Source: Chryseobacterium indologenes (GTDB lineage Bacteria > Bacteroidota > Bacteroidia > Flavobacteriales > Weeksellaceae). Taken from it: 64,000 nt of DNA. Position 1 is the first letter of the stretch. Each line of letters starts with the position of its first letter. Below the pieces are notes generated by a model, which saw only the letters and a program-made list of their open reading frames with translations, did no database searches and had not been told where the DNA came from. The stretch spans positions 112,348-176,347 of the forward strand of contig DJTE01000011.1 of NCBI GenBank assembly GCA_002439165.1, read 5' to 3'. Below, piece after piece: positions 35,927 through 42,929 of this stretch. The position numbers and the translations under genes are program-made.

Positions 35927-35939
35927 GTCCCTTCGGGAC
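35927..35939. repeat. UUCG-loop palindrome
   Basis: GTCCCTTCGGGAC is a perfect inverted repeat with a TTCG-type loop, in the style of dispersed palindromes of flavobacterial genomes. Confidence 0.4.
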
Positions 35940-36140
35940 TTCCTCATAATAATTTTTTACCGGTTGATCTTTCAAATTTTGAATTCATTGATGGCAAAAG
36001 GTTTTCGTTTTAAATGGATGATGTTTTCCGGGTGGGTTTTGGAAATGCTGCTGCTCAGGAAATAGGGAAGAGGGAAATTATGAAAGCCCTGAAGAGCAAT
36101 TAGTTCCCTGAATAGACACTGTACGTAATTATAGTTAAAA

Positions 36141-36172
36141 GTAGTTTCCAGCTTCTTTCTTCCGGTTTCCGG
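36141..36172. repeat. Dispersed polypyrimidine repeat, copy 2
   Basis: GTAGTTTCCAGCTTC followed by TTTCTTCCGG. It matches copy 1 in most positions, including the preceding TTAAAA context. Confidence 0.45.
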
Positions 36173-36206
36173 CTTTCAAATATTTTATGCTGTTCGTTTT
36201 CAGACA

Positions 36207-36233
36207 TAAAAAAAGCACCTTTTCCAGATGCTT
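36207..36233 (-). terminator. Terminator of the PUR-family gene
   Basis: On the minus strand AAGCATC pairs with GGTGCTT around TGGAAAA and is followed by a run of T. It lies 22 bases after the stop at 36256. Confidence 0.7.
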
Positions 36234-36255
36234 GTGTTTTTAGATATTCTTTTTT

Positions 36256-36591
36256 TTAAACCTCGTCGTCAGAATCTATTGTGAATGATCTGCTTTTGAA
36301 GTCTTTGTCATGTTTTTCTGAAATTACATCCTCACCCTTCTCGTTAATGATGAAATCTGTGGACTCATTAAACATCTCCTGAAAACTTTTAAAATCTTCT
36401 TTGTAAAGATAAATTTTGTGCTTCTCGAATGTAGCTTCCCCATTCTCTCCGAAGTTCTTTTTACTTTCGGTAATCGTAAGATAATAATCTCCTGCTTTCG
36501 TCTCGCGCACATCAAAGAAATAAGTTCTTCTCCCTGCTTTTAACACCTTAGTGAAAATTTCATTTTCATGGCGTTCCTTGTATTCACTCAT
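36256..36591 (-). CDS. PUR-family DNA/RNA-binding protein (DUF3276)
   Basis: A 111-residue protein starting MSEYKERHENEIFTKVLKAGRRTYFFDVRETKAGDYYLTITESKK. This is the typical start of the Bacteroidota PUR-alpha-like proteins (DUF3276), which bind single-stranded nucleic acid through a PUR fold. The acidic tail SRSFTIDSDDEV is also usual. It is a single gene between its own -7 box and terminator. Its cellular role in bacteria is poorly known. Confidence 0.92.
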   Translation of the reverse strand: MSEYKERHENEIFTKVLKAGRRTYFFDVRETKAGDYYLTITESKKNFGENGEATFEKHKIYLYKEDFKSFQEMFNESTDFIINEKGEDVISEKHDKDFKSRSFTIDSDDEV

Positions 36592-36620
36592 TGTTAGATA
36601 TTTTTTAATCTTGTTAAGAA

Positions 36621-36628
36621 CAAATATA
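36621..36628 (-). promoter_or_regulatory. -7 box of the PUR-family gene
   Basis: On the minus strand this is TATATTTG, a full TAnnTTTG match, 29 bases before the ATG at 36591. Confidence 0.55.
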
Positions 36629-36690
36629 AAAGAATTCTTTTAATCACAAAATTTTTTTTATGATTTATTTAACAATTGGGAACGAAACGG

Positions 36691-38358
36691 CTATGCGGTT
36701 ACAGAATTGGCAATTTCGGTAAGGTTGAGAATTTTGTCTGCTTTTTGAGCGCTAGACTCTCTGTGTGTGATGATTATGGAAGTGGCGTTTCGGATTTTTC
36801 TGTCGATATTTTCAAGAATGTTCTGCTCGGTTTCCGTATCCAAAGCAGATAAAGAATCGTCGAAAATAATAATATTCGGGTCTTTAATCAGGGCTCTGGC
36901 GATGCAGATTCTCTGTTTCTGACCTCCCGAAAGCATCACTCCGCGTTCACCTACAAGTGTTTTATACTGCTCTTTAAATTCAGCAATATTTTTATCAACG
37001 TCAGCAATTTTTGCATATTCCACTACTTTCTCATGAGAAGTATGATCGATGGCAAAACCGATGTTGTTTTCAATGGAATCTGAGAACAGATAGCTTTCCT
37101 GTGGAATGTAGCCGATAAACTTCCGGTAGTTATAAAGGTTATGCTCTTTCAGGTTTTTTCCGTCAATCAGAATTTCACCCTCGGTAGGATCAATTAACCG
37201 GCACAGAAGAAGAGCAATGGTGGATTTTCCGCTTCCGGTTTTACCCATAATAGCCAGTGATTCACCTGCTTTGATCTTAAAGCTTAAGTTTTCAAGAGCT
37301 TTGATTCCGGTATTGGGATAAACATACGTTACATTTCTGAATTCAATATCCCCTCTGATCGGATAGTTCTCAAAGTTGGTATTCACAATCTCTGATTTTT
37401 TATCCATAAATTCATTGATTCTCTGCATAGAGGCTTCCGCCCGCTGATTGACTGAAGTTACCCAGCCTACCAGAGAGAAGGGCCAGATCAGGATGTTGAT
37501 GTACATAAAGAAGTCTGCGATCTTACCTACACTCAGTTCTCCTGCAATATATTTTTGCCCGCCAACCCAGATCACGGAAACATTCAAAAGTCCGATGACA
37601 AATAAAATAATGGTAAAGAAATAGGCTTCTGTTTTTGCCAGGTCCAGAGCTTTGTCCTGGTAATCGGTTACTTTAATGCCATAGTTTTTCTCGATGTACT
37701 TTTCTTTGGCAAAAAACTTCACCACACGGATTCCCGAAAAGCTGTCCTGTACAAATGTGGATATCGCAGACTGGCTTTTCTGCATGATCTTCGATTTCTT
37801 ATTGATAATCGAACTTACCTTAAATATAAGATAAGAAAGTACGGGAAGGGGCAGGAGAGTCCATAAAGTCATTGAAGCATCTGTGCTTACCATATATATA
37901 GCCGTAATCACGACAAGAACGATAAGGTTAACAACATACATGACACCCGGTCCCAGATACATCCTTACGGCAACAACATCTTCACTGAGCCTGTTCATCA
38001 GATCTCCGATGGTCGTCTGCTTATAATCCGTTAAAGAAAGATCCTGGTAATGTCTGTATATTTTATTTTTCAGTTCGTATTCAATTCTTCTGGAAGCTAC
38101 AATAATAGTCTGTCTCATCATGAAGGTAAAAAAACCTGTGAGAAGAGAGCTGACAACAATGATCGCCACATAGATCAGTACCTGTTTATTGAAGCCCAGA
38201 CTTCCGTTTTTCATATCTGCAAGCTGGTCCACAGATTTTCCGATAAACTGAACTTTATAAATATTGAAAAAATTACTGGCAATGATAAATAAGAATCCCC
38301 AAAACAAAAGTATTTTGTGTTTCCAAAAATAAGGGTTTAAGGTTTTTAGCGCTTTCAT
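36691..38358 (-). CDS. ABC transporter, fused permease and ATPase
   Basis: A 555-residue half transporter of the MdlB/MsbA exporter type. Six membrane segments fill residues about 15-290. The ATPase part has Walker A GKTGSGKST near 366-374, signature LSGGQKQR near 467-474, Walker B IIIFDDSLSALD near 488-499 and the switch His in IITHRES. It probably works as a homodimer exporting a lipid or drug. It is a single gene with a -7 box nine bases before its ATG. Confidence 0.93.
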   Translation of the reverse strand: MKALKTLNPYFWKHKILLFWGFLFIIASNFFNIYKVQFIGKSVDQLADMKNGSLGFNKQVLIYVAIIVVSSLLTGFFTFMMRQTIIVASRRIEYELKNKIYRHYQDLSLTDYKQTTIGDLMNRLSEDVVAVRMYLGPGVMYVVNLIVLVVITAIYMVSTDASMTLWTLLPLPVLSYLIFKVSSIINKKSKIMQKSQSAISTFVQDSFSGIRVVKFFAKEKYIEKNYGIKVTDYQDKALDLAKTEAYFFTIILFVIGLLNVSVIWVGGQKYIAGELSVGKIADFFMYINILIWPFSLVGWVTSVNQRAEASMQRINEFMDKKSEIVNTNFENYPIRGDIEFRNVTYVYPNTGIKALENLSFKIKAGESLAIMGKTGSGKSTIALLLCRLIDPTEGEILIDGKNLKEHNLYNYRKFIGYIPQESYLFSDSIENNIGFAIDHTSHEKVVEYAKIADVDKNIAEFKEQYKTLVGERGVMLSGGQKQRICIARALIKDPNIIIFDDSLSALDTETEQNILENIDRKIRNATSIIITHRESSAQKADKILNLTEIANSVTA

Positions 38359-38367
38359 AAACTTTTA

Positions 38368-38375
38368 CAAAATTA
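38368..38375 (-). promoter_or_regulatory. -7 box of the ABC exporter
   Basis: On the minus strand this is TAATTTTG, matching TAnnTTTG, nine bases before the ATG at 38358; divergent to the nusB promoter. Confidence 0.5.
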
Positions 38376-38419
38376 CGAAAATGTGACCATATTACGAATT
38401 TCATCAATTTTAAATTTTG

Positions 38420-38427
38420 TATCTTTG
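38420..38427 (+). promoter_or_regulatory. -7 box of nusB
   Basis: TATCTTTG matches TAnnTTTG and lies 21 bases before the ATG at 38449. Confidence 0.6.
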
Positions 38428-38448
38428 CAGCCATAAAAAGCTCTTTGA

Positions 38449-39354
38449 ATGTTAGGAAGACGACAAATTCGTGAAAAAGTAGTGCAAACAGTGTATTCTT
38501 ACTACCAGAATCCTGTAAAGTTTGATGTTTTAGAGAAAAATATGTTCTCAGGAATAGAGAAAATCTATTATCTATACATCTATCAGCTGAATTTTTTAGT
38601 GGCCCTGAAAGAACTGGCGGAAAACCAGATCGAGATCGGGAAAAACAAGTTCATTAAAACTGATGCTGATATTAATCCTAACCAGAAATTCATCAACAAC
38701 CAGATCCTGATCAAACTGGAAGAAAACCCGGAAAGGTTATTTTTCACAGGCCAGCATAAACAGCTGAAATGGGATATGCACGATGATTTACTGGTAAAGA
38801 CTTTCCAGAGAATTACAGCAGGAAAACGCTATCAGGATTTCATGAAAGAAGAAGGATATTCTTTTGAGGATGATCAGAAGTTCATCGGAAAACTTTTTTT
38901 AAGATACATTGCTGAAAATGATGATTTTCATGATTATCTGGGAGATAAGGAACTTTCATGGTATGATGATATCCATATTGCCAATTCCATGGTGCAGAAA
39001 ACAATCGGTTTCCTGAAAGAAGATGAGGAAAGCAGAACCCTGATCAAAATGATCAAAGATGAAGATGATAAAACGTTCGCCAGCAAACTGCTCAGAGATA
39101 CCCTGAATAACTGGGAGGTGAATGAGAAAAAACTGGAGGAAAGACTGGAAAACTGGGACCTGGAAAGAGTTTCTTTAATGGATAAAGTGATTTTATCTAC
39201 TGCTATTTCAGAACTGGATAATTTTCCTTTTACCCCTTCAAGAGTTATTATCAATGAATATATTGAAATTGCAAAAGTATTTGCCACAGACCGTTCCAAT
39301 ATCTTCATCAATGGAATTTTAGATAAATATTGTAAAGATCAAAATAGAATTTAA
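38449..39354 (+). CDS. nusB: Transcription antitermination factor NusB (long Bacteroidota form)
   Basis: A 301-residue protein. The start MLGRRQIREKVVQTVYSYYQ and the C-terminal half (MDKVILSTAISELDNFPFTPSRVIINEYIEIAKVFATDRSNIFINGILDK) match NusB. The protein is about twice the length of E. coli NusB because of a helical insert, as is usual in Bacteroidota. It binds boxA RNA with NusE and supports rRNA transcription. It is followed after one base by a DUF1573 lipoprotein gene and then yajC, the usual flavobacterial order. Confidence 0.94.
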   Translation: MLGRRQIREKVVQTVYSYYQNPVKFDVLEKNMFSGIEKIYYLYIYQLNFLVALKELAENQIEIGKNKFIKTDADINPNQKFINNQILIKLEENPERLFFTGQHKQLKWDMHDDLLVKTFQRITAGKRYQDFMKEEGYSFEDDQKFIGKLFLRYIAENDDFHDYLGDKELSWYDDIHIANSMVQKTIGFLKEDEESRTLIKMIKDEDDKTFASKLLRDTLNNWEVNEKKLEERLENWDLERVSLMDKVILSTAISELDNFPFTPSRVIINEYIEIAKVFATDRSNIFINGILDKYCKDQNRI

Positions 39355-39355
39355 C

Positions 39356-39865
39356 ATGAAAAAGACGTTATCAATTATCGCTTTGTCTATTATAGGCTTT
39401 GGTTTGGTTTCCTGCAAAAAAGAAAACAAAGAAACCCAGAGTACTGAAACTACCCAGGATTCTACGGCAGCAGGTACAACTGCAGCTACGGAAACTGCTA
39501 CCCCTCCTGCAACTACTGAAGCAGGTGTTCCTGCACAGGTTTCTAACCAGCCGTCAACTACTGTGGCTTTAGGTGAAAGCAACTTCGATTTCGGAAACAT
39601 CAAGAAAGGAGACAAAGTAGAGCACGTATACGAAATTACCAATACAGGAAACAATCCGTTAGTAATTTCTGAAGTAAAACCGGGGTGCGGATGTACAGCT
39701 CCTGACTTTACCAAAGAACCTATCCTTCCAGGTAAAAAAGGAAAAATCACATTACATTTCGATTCTACTAACTTCGACGGAAACGTTCAGAAATATGCAG
39801 ACGTATTTGCCAATGTAGATAAGTCTCCGATCAGATTAACGTTCACTGCGAACATTCAACCGTAA
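39356..39865 (+). CDS. DUF1573 lipoprotein
   Basis: A 169-residue protein with a lipoprotein signal (MKKTLSIIALSIIGFGLVSC, Cys at 20), a Thr/Ala-rich linker at about 25-65 and a DUF1573 domain at about 75-165. NFDFGNIKKGDKVEHVYEITNTG and the Cys motif PGCGCT are its hallmarks; it is an Ig-like fold. Its role is unknown. It sits between nusB (one-base gap) and yajC (ten bases), so it is in that operon. Confidence 0.92.
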   Translation: MKKTLSIIALSIIGFGLVSCKKENKETQSTETTQDSTAAGTTAATETATPPATTEAGVPAQVSNQPSTTVALGESNFDFGNIKKGDKVEHVYEITNTGNNPLVISEVKPGCGCTAPDFTKEPILPGKKGKITLHFDSTNFDGNVQKYADVFANVDKSPIRLTFTANIQP

Positions 39866-39875
39866 TTTAACCCAT

Positions 39876-40238
39876 ATGTTAACAATCTTTTTACAGGCAC
39901 AGCCACAGGGATCTTCATCCATGATGCTGATTATGATGGGGGTAATGTTCGTCGGGTTCTATTTCCTGATGATCAGACCTCAGATGAAAAAGCAGAAACA
40001 GGAAAAGAACTTCCAGGAAACCCTTAAAGTAGGAACCAGAGTTGTACTTACTTCAGGTCTTCACGGAAGAATTGCGCAGGTTCAGGATGACGGTTTTGTT
40101 ATTGAAACACTATCCGGAAAGCTTAAATTCGAAAAAGCAGCGGTTTCAAGAGAATTTACAGAAGCCCGTTTTGGAGATAAGGCAAAAGCTGCTGAAAAAA
40201 CAGCAGATAAAAAAGAAAACGAAACTGAAGCAAAATAA
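39876..40238 (+). CDS. yajC: Preprotein translocase subunit YajC
   Basis: A 120-residue protein with one N-terminal membrane segment (MMLIMMGVMFVGFYFLMIRP) and the typical YajC core MKKQKQEKNFQETLKVGTRVVLTSGLHGRI. The charged C-terminal tail is longer than in E. coli. YajC associates with SecDF in the Sec translocase. It is the last gene of the nusB operon and is followed by an unusually GC-rich terminator. Confidence 0.94.
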   Translation: MLTIFLQAQPQGSSSMMLIMMGVMFVGFYFLMIRPQMKKQKQEKNFQETLKVGTRVVLTSGLHGRIAQVQDDGFVIETLSGKLKFEKAAVSREFTEARFGDKAKAAEKTADKKENETEAK

Positions 40239-40259
40239 TTTTTCAGTCTGAAGATATTT

Positions 40260-40298
40260 CCGGCGCGGGGAGCAAAGCTCCCCGCGCCGGATTTTTTA
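40260..40298 (+). terminator. GC-rich terminator after yajC
   Basis: CCGGCGCGGGGAGC pairs perfectly with GCTCCCCGCGCCGG over 14 bp around AAA, followed by ATTTTTT. It is far more GC-rich than its surroundings. Confidence 0.9.
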
Positions 40299-40325
40299 TT
40301 AAAAAACTTGTAGAGAGATTAATTG

Positions 40326-40340
40326 AAACCTGACAGGTTT
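40326..40340. repeat. Palindrome AAACCTGACAGGTTT
   Basis: A perfect 7-bp inverted repeat around one base. Related AACCTGNCAGGTT palindromes are common in flavobacterial intergenic regions from my general knowledge. One copy lies in this window. Confidence 0.4.
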
Positions 40341-40522
40341 AGGTGGTATCATTGGATGTATATTTAAACTTTGTATTTCAAAAAAATAAGCGAAGCGGCT
40401 TTGTTTACTTTAAAATACTGCGCCGTTCCATATCTTTGTTTGCCGTTGCCATTAAAAAAACTCAGTTCAGGTTAGAAAATAACTTTAAGTTGTTCCATTT
40501 CATCCAATACAAACAAATAAAA

Positions 40523-40530
40523 TATCTTTG
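40523..40530 (+). promoter_or_regulatory. -7 box of the short-chain dehydrogenase gene
   Basis: TATCTTTG matches TAnnTTTG and ends four bases before the ATG at 40535. It rules out the longer frame from 40343 as the true start. Confidence 0.6.
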
Positions 40531-40534
40531 TGCC

Positions 40535-41269
40535 ATGAATCAGAATATAGGTAAAAACGTTCTCATTTTAGGAGCCAATTCAGATGTGGCCAAGCAGTGT
40601 ATAAAACAGTATCTGGAAAAAGGATTTTCAGTTACTGCGGCTTCCAGAAACACAGCATCTCTGGAAAGTTTTATTATTGAAAACCGGCTGGACCGGACAA
40701 AGGTGAGCGTTTTGTATTTTGATGCTGCAGATTTTGATTCTCATCAGAAATTCTATTCCGAACTTTCCGTAAAACCCCATATTGTAGTATATGCAGCGGG
40801 CTTCCTCGTGGATAATGAAAAAGCTCTGAATGACTTTAAAGGAGCAAAACAGATGATGGAGGTGAATTATATGGGAGGAGTTTCCATTCTGAACCTTATC
40901 GCGATGGATAAAAGCAATAAAAATCTGGAAAGAATCATCGGACTTTCTTCGCTTTCCGGAGTGAGGGGAAGGAAAAGCAATTTTGTATATGGAAGTACGA
41001 AAGCGGCCTTTACCCAGTATTTGGCGGGCTTACGCCAGGAACTTGCTTCCAGGAAAATTATTGTAAATGCTTTGGTGATCGGCTATATCAGAACCAAGAT
41101 CAATGAAGGACTGCAGCTGAATGAATCCCTCATCATGGAGCCTGATTATGTAGCGAAATTCATCGTTAATGCCGGGAATTCTTTTACCATTGTCCCGAAT
41201 TTCAAATGGAAAATTATTTATCATATTCTGAGAATGCTGCCGGAAAGCTTAGCCGCGAAACTCCCATAA
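40535..41269 (+). CDS. Short-chain dehydrogenase/reductase
   Basis: A 244-residue protein from ATG 40535 (MNQNIGKNVLILGANSDVAKQ). The open frame extends upstream to 40343, but that part lacks protein-like features and contains the promoter. The glycine-rich NAD(P) motif is VLILGANSDVA near residues 9-19, and the catalytic Tyr-Lys are in VYGSTKAAF near 151-159, with the Ser in GLSSLSGVRG just before. It resembles DprE2-like reductases, but the substrate is unknown. It is followed directly by the remnant of a beta-barrel-like protein. Confidence 0.88.
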   Translation: MNQNIGKNVLILGANSDVAKQCIKQYLEKGFSVTAASRNTASLESFIIENRLDRTKVSVLYFDAADFDSHQKFYSELSVKPHIVVYAAGFLVDNEKALNDFKGAKQMMEVNYMGGVSILNLIAMDKSNKNLERIIGLSSLSGVRGRKSNFVYGSTKAAFTQYLAGLRQELASRKIIVNALVIGYIRTKINEGLQLNESLIMEPDYVAKFIVNAGNSFTIVPNFKWKIIYHILRMLPESLAAKLP

Positions 41270-41270
41270 T

Positions 41271-41467
41271 TTTTTTGAATATTACTATTTAACCGGAGTG
41301 AAATTCCATTTCGGTATCCTCTTTGCTATGGTAAAACCCGAAAATTATTTCTTCACAGCAGGATTCGGTTACAAATGATCATTGAATATAATGAGGACAA
41401 ATCTGTTCCGGTATTCAATCAATCCGCTTTAATGTTTAAAAGCATTTACTTTAGCCTGGAAGTTTAA
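41271..41467 (+). pseudogene. Possible frameshifted remnant of an outer-membrane protein
   Basis: The frame from 41277 reads EYYYLTGVKFHFGILFAMVK and PENYFFTAGFGYK up to a stop at 41376. The -1 frame then continues through MIIEYNEDKSVPVFNQSALM to FKSIYFSLEV and a stop at 41465. Alternating aromatic strands and the final SIYFSLEV look like the last strands of a beta-barrel. There is no start codon or signal. It reads as the 3' end of a lost gene broken by one frameshift; the family is not identified. Confidence 0.35.
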
Positions 41468-41576
41468 GGTCTGTTTCTTTGGGAAACATACCCTACTCTC
41501 ATTTTGTATTTATTTCAAAACCTGCTGTTCGTAGAAATCAATCTGAAATACAAATACTAAAATAAGCAGCAGAAAA

Positions 41577-42440
41577 ATGGACGATTTACAACTGAACAAC
41601 ATTCAAAAACATTGGGATACCTTAATATCTTCAGCCATTTCATGGGCACCGAGAATCTTTACTGCAATTGTTTCTGCATTATTGATTTATCTGATCGGAT
41701 CATGGATGATCAGAATGATTAAGAAACTTGCTGAGAAAGGGTTCAAAAAACGTAATATGGAAGCTTCTTTACAGCACTTCCTTCTTAATATTATCAACTG
41801 GGGGCTCAATATTCTTCTTTTTATTGTTGTAGTTACCCAATTGGGAGTACAAACCTCAGCATTTGTAGCCATGATTGGTGCTGCTGGTCTGGCAGTGGGT
41901 TTAGCTTTGCAGGGCTCACTGACGAATTTTGCCGGAGGAATCCTTATTTTATTATTAAAACCTTTTAAAATAGGAGATTTTATCTCTACCAATAATGGAG
42001 TTTCAGGAACAGTACAGGCCATAGATATTTTCCATACCAAATTGGTGACACCACAAAATCAACTGATTGTTATTCCTAATGGAGTCGTTTCTAATAACAG
42101 CATTACTAATTTTACCCAATTGGGAACACGCCGAACTGCTCTGGACATCGGGATTGCCTATGATGCAGATTTAAGACAGACCAAAAACGTTTTAATGGAA
42201 GTGATTAAAAATAATCAGTATGCCCTTAAAAATCCGGCACCACAGGTTGTAGTAACGGAACTTGGAGACAGTGCAGTGAATGTATCAGTAAGAGTAAGTA
42301 CCGCTACGGAAAATTTCTGGACAATGAACGAGGAACTTATCATTAGCTGTAAAGAGGCTCTGGATAAGGCCGGAATCGGAATTCCTTTTCCTCAGAGAGA
42401 TATACATGTTTATAATAAGTCAATTGATGATAAAATATAA
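41577..42440 (+). CDS. MscS-family small mechanosensitive channel
   Basis: A 287-residue protein. Three membrane segments lie at about 20-40, 65-85 and 90-125. The third holds the pore-lining pattern GAAGLAVGLALQGSLTNFAGGILILLLKPFKIGDFI typical of MscS. The cytoplasmic vestibule follows (VSGTVQAIDIFHTKLVTPQNQLIVIPNGVVSNNSITNF). It opens under membrane tension to release solutes. It is an intact single gene with a terminator, between two decayed genes. Confidence 0.94.
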   Translation: MDDLQLNNIQKHWDTLISSAISWAPRIFTAIVSALLIYLIGSWMIRMIKKLAEKGFKKRNMEASLQHFLLNIINWGLNILLFIVVVTQLGVQTSAFVAMIGAAGLAVGLALQGSLTNFAGGILILLLKPFKIGDFISTNNGVSGTVQAIDIFHTKLVTPQNQLIVIPNGVVSNNSITNFTQLGTRRTALDIGIAYDADLRQTKNVLMEVIKNNQYALKNPAPQVVVTELGDSAVNVSVRVSTATENFWTMNEELIISCKEALDKAGIGIPFPQRDIHVYNKSIDDKI

Positions 42441-42458
42441 GCTCTAGGAGCTTTTAGC

Positions 42459-42493
42459 TGTCCTGAAAATATCTAACTTTTTAGGACATTTTT
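42459..42493 (+). terminator. Terminator of the MscS gene
   Basis: TGTCCT pairs with AGGACA and an inner AAA/TTT pairing, followed by T5, 18 bases after the stop. Confidence 0.6.
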
Positions 42494-42577
42494 GTGAGAA
42501 TAAGTTGACAACAGGCCCCATTTATATAATTGTTTCTTAATAGATAAAAAGAATGTACTGGGCTAAGTAACAAATCA

Positions 42578-42897
42578 ATGATATTAATTTCAGATGGAGA
42601 TGAGAACACTCAATCATATGATCTGGAAATTCCGATTCATGATGCGGTTAAAAATAATATCACGATCAACCTCTGGATTCTCTTAAATTAAAAAAGATTT
42701 CATACGAAACAGGAGGTACTTTTCATGTATTTTACACAAAAGAAGAAATTCGAAAATTTAATTTTAGTCAACTAACTGTTGAAAATAAAGGTTTAAGGTC
42801 TTTAAAAACATCTTCTTCTTCCATAACTGATGAAAAGCTGGGTAAAATATATAAAGAGATCGAAAATGATAGTGCGGCTGTAATCTTTAACACATAA
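42578..42897 (+). pseudogene. Remnant of a von Willebrand factor A domain protein
   Basis: From 42578 the frame reads MILISDGDENTQSYD and on to NNITINLWIL before a stop. A shifted frame continues with LKLKKISYETGGTFHVFYTK and ends KLGKIYKEIENDSAAVIF-type sequence at 42897. ILISDGDEN is the strand and acidic loop of a VWA domain, and the ISYETGGTFH segment and closing IYKEIE helix fit VWA proteins too. The first half, with the DxSxS metal site, is missing, and one frameshift lies near 42690. It is therefore a decayed gene. Confidence 0.6.
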
Positions 42898-42929
42898 TAA
42901 GTCATTCAGGCAAATCCAGCTTTTGCAAT

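Larger units (their letters stand above)
35855..36206. other. Repeat-rich intergenic region
   Basis: Between convergent genes lies an ATCGGAT/ATCCGAT inverted repeat (35897-35913), a GTCCCTTCGGGAC hairpin (35927-35939) and a polypyrimidine repeat copy (36141-36172). No gene is supported. Confidence 0.45.

Noticed and set aside
40343..40534. N-terminal extension of the dehydrogenase frame
   Set aside because: A -7 box lies inside it, four bases before the ATG at 40535, and the protein from that ATG is a normal short-chain dehydrogenase.
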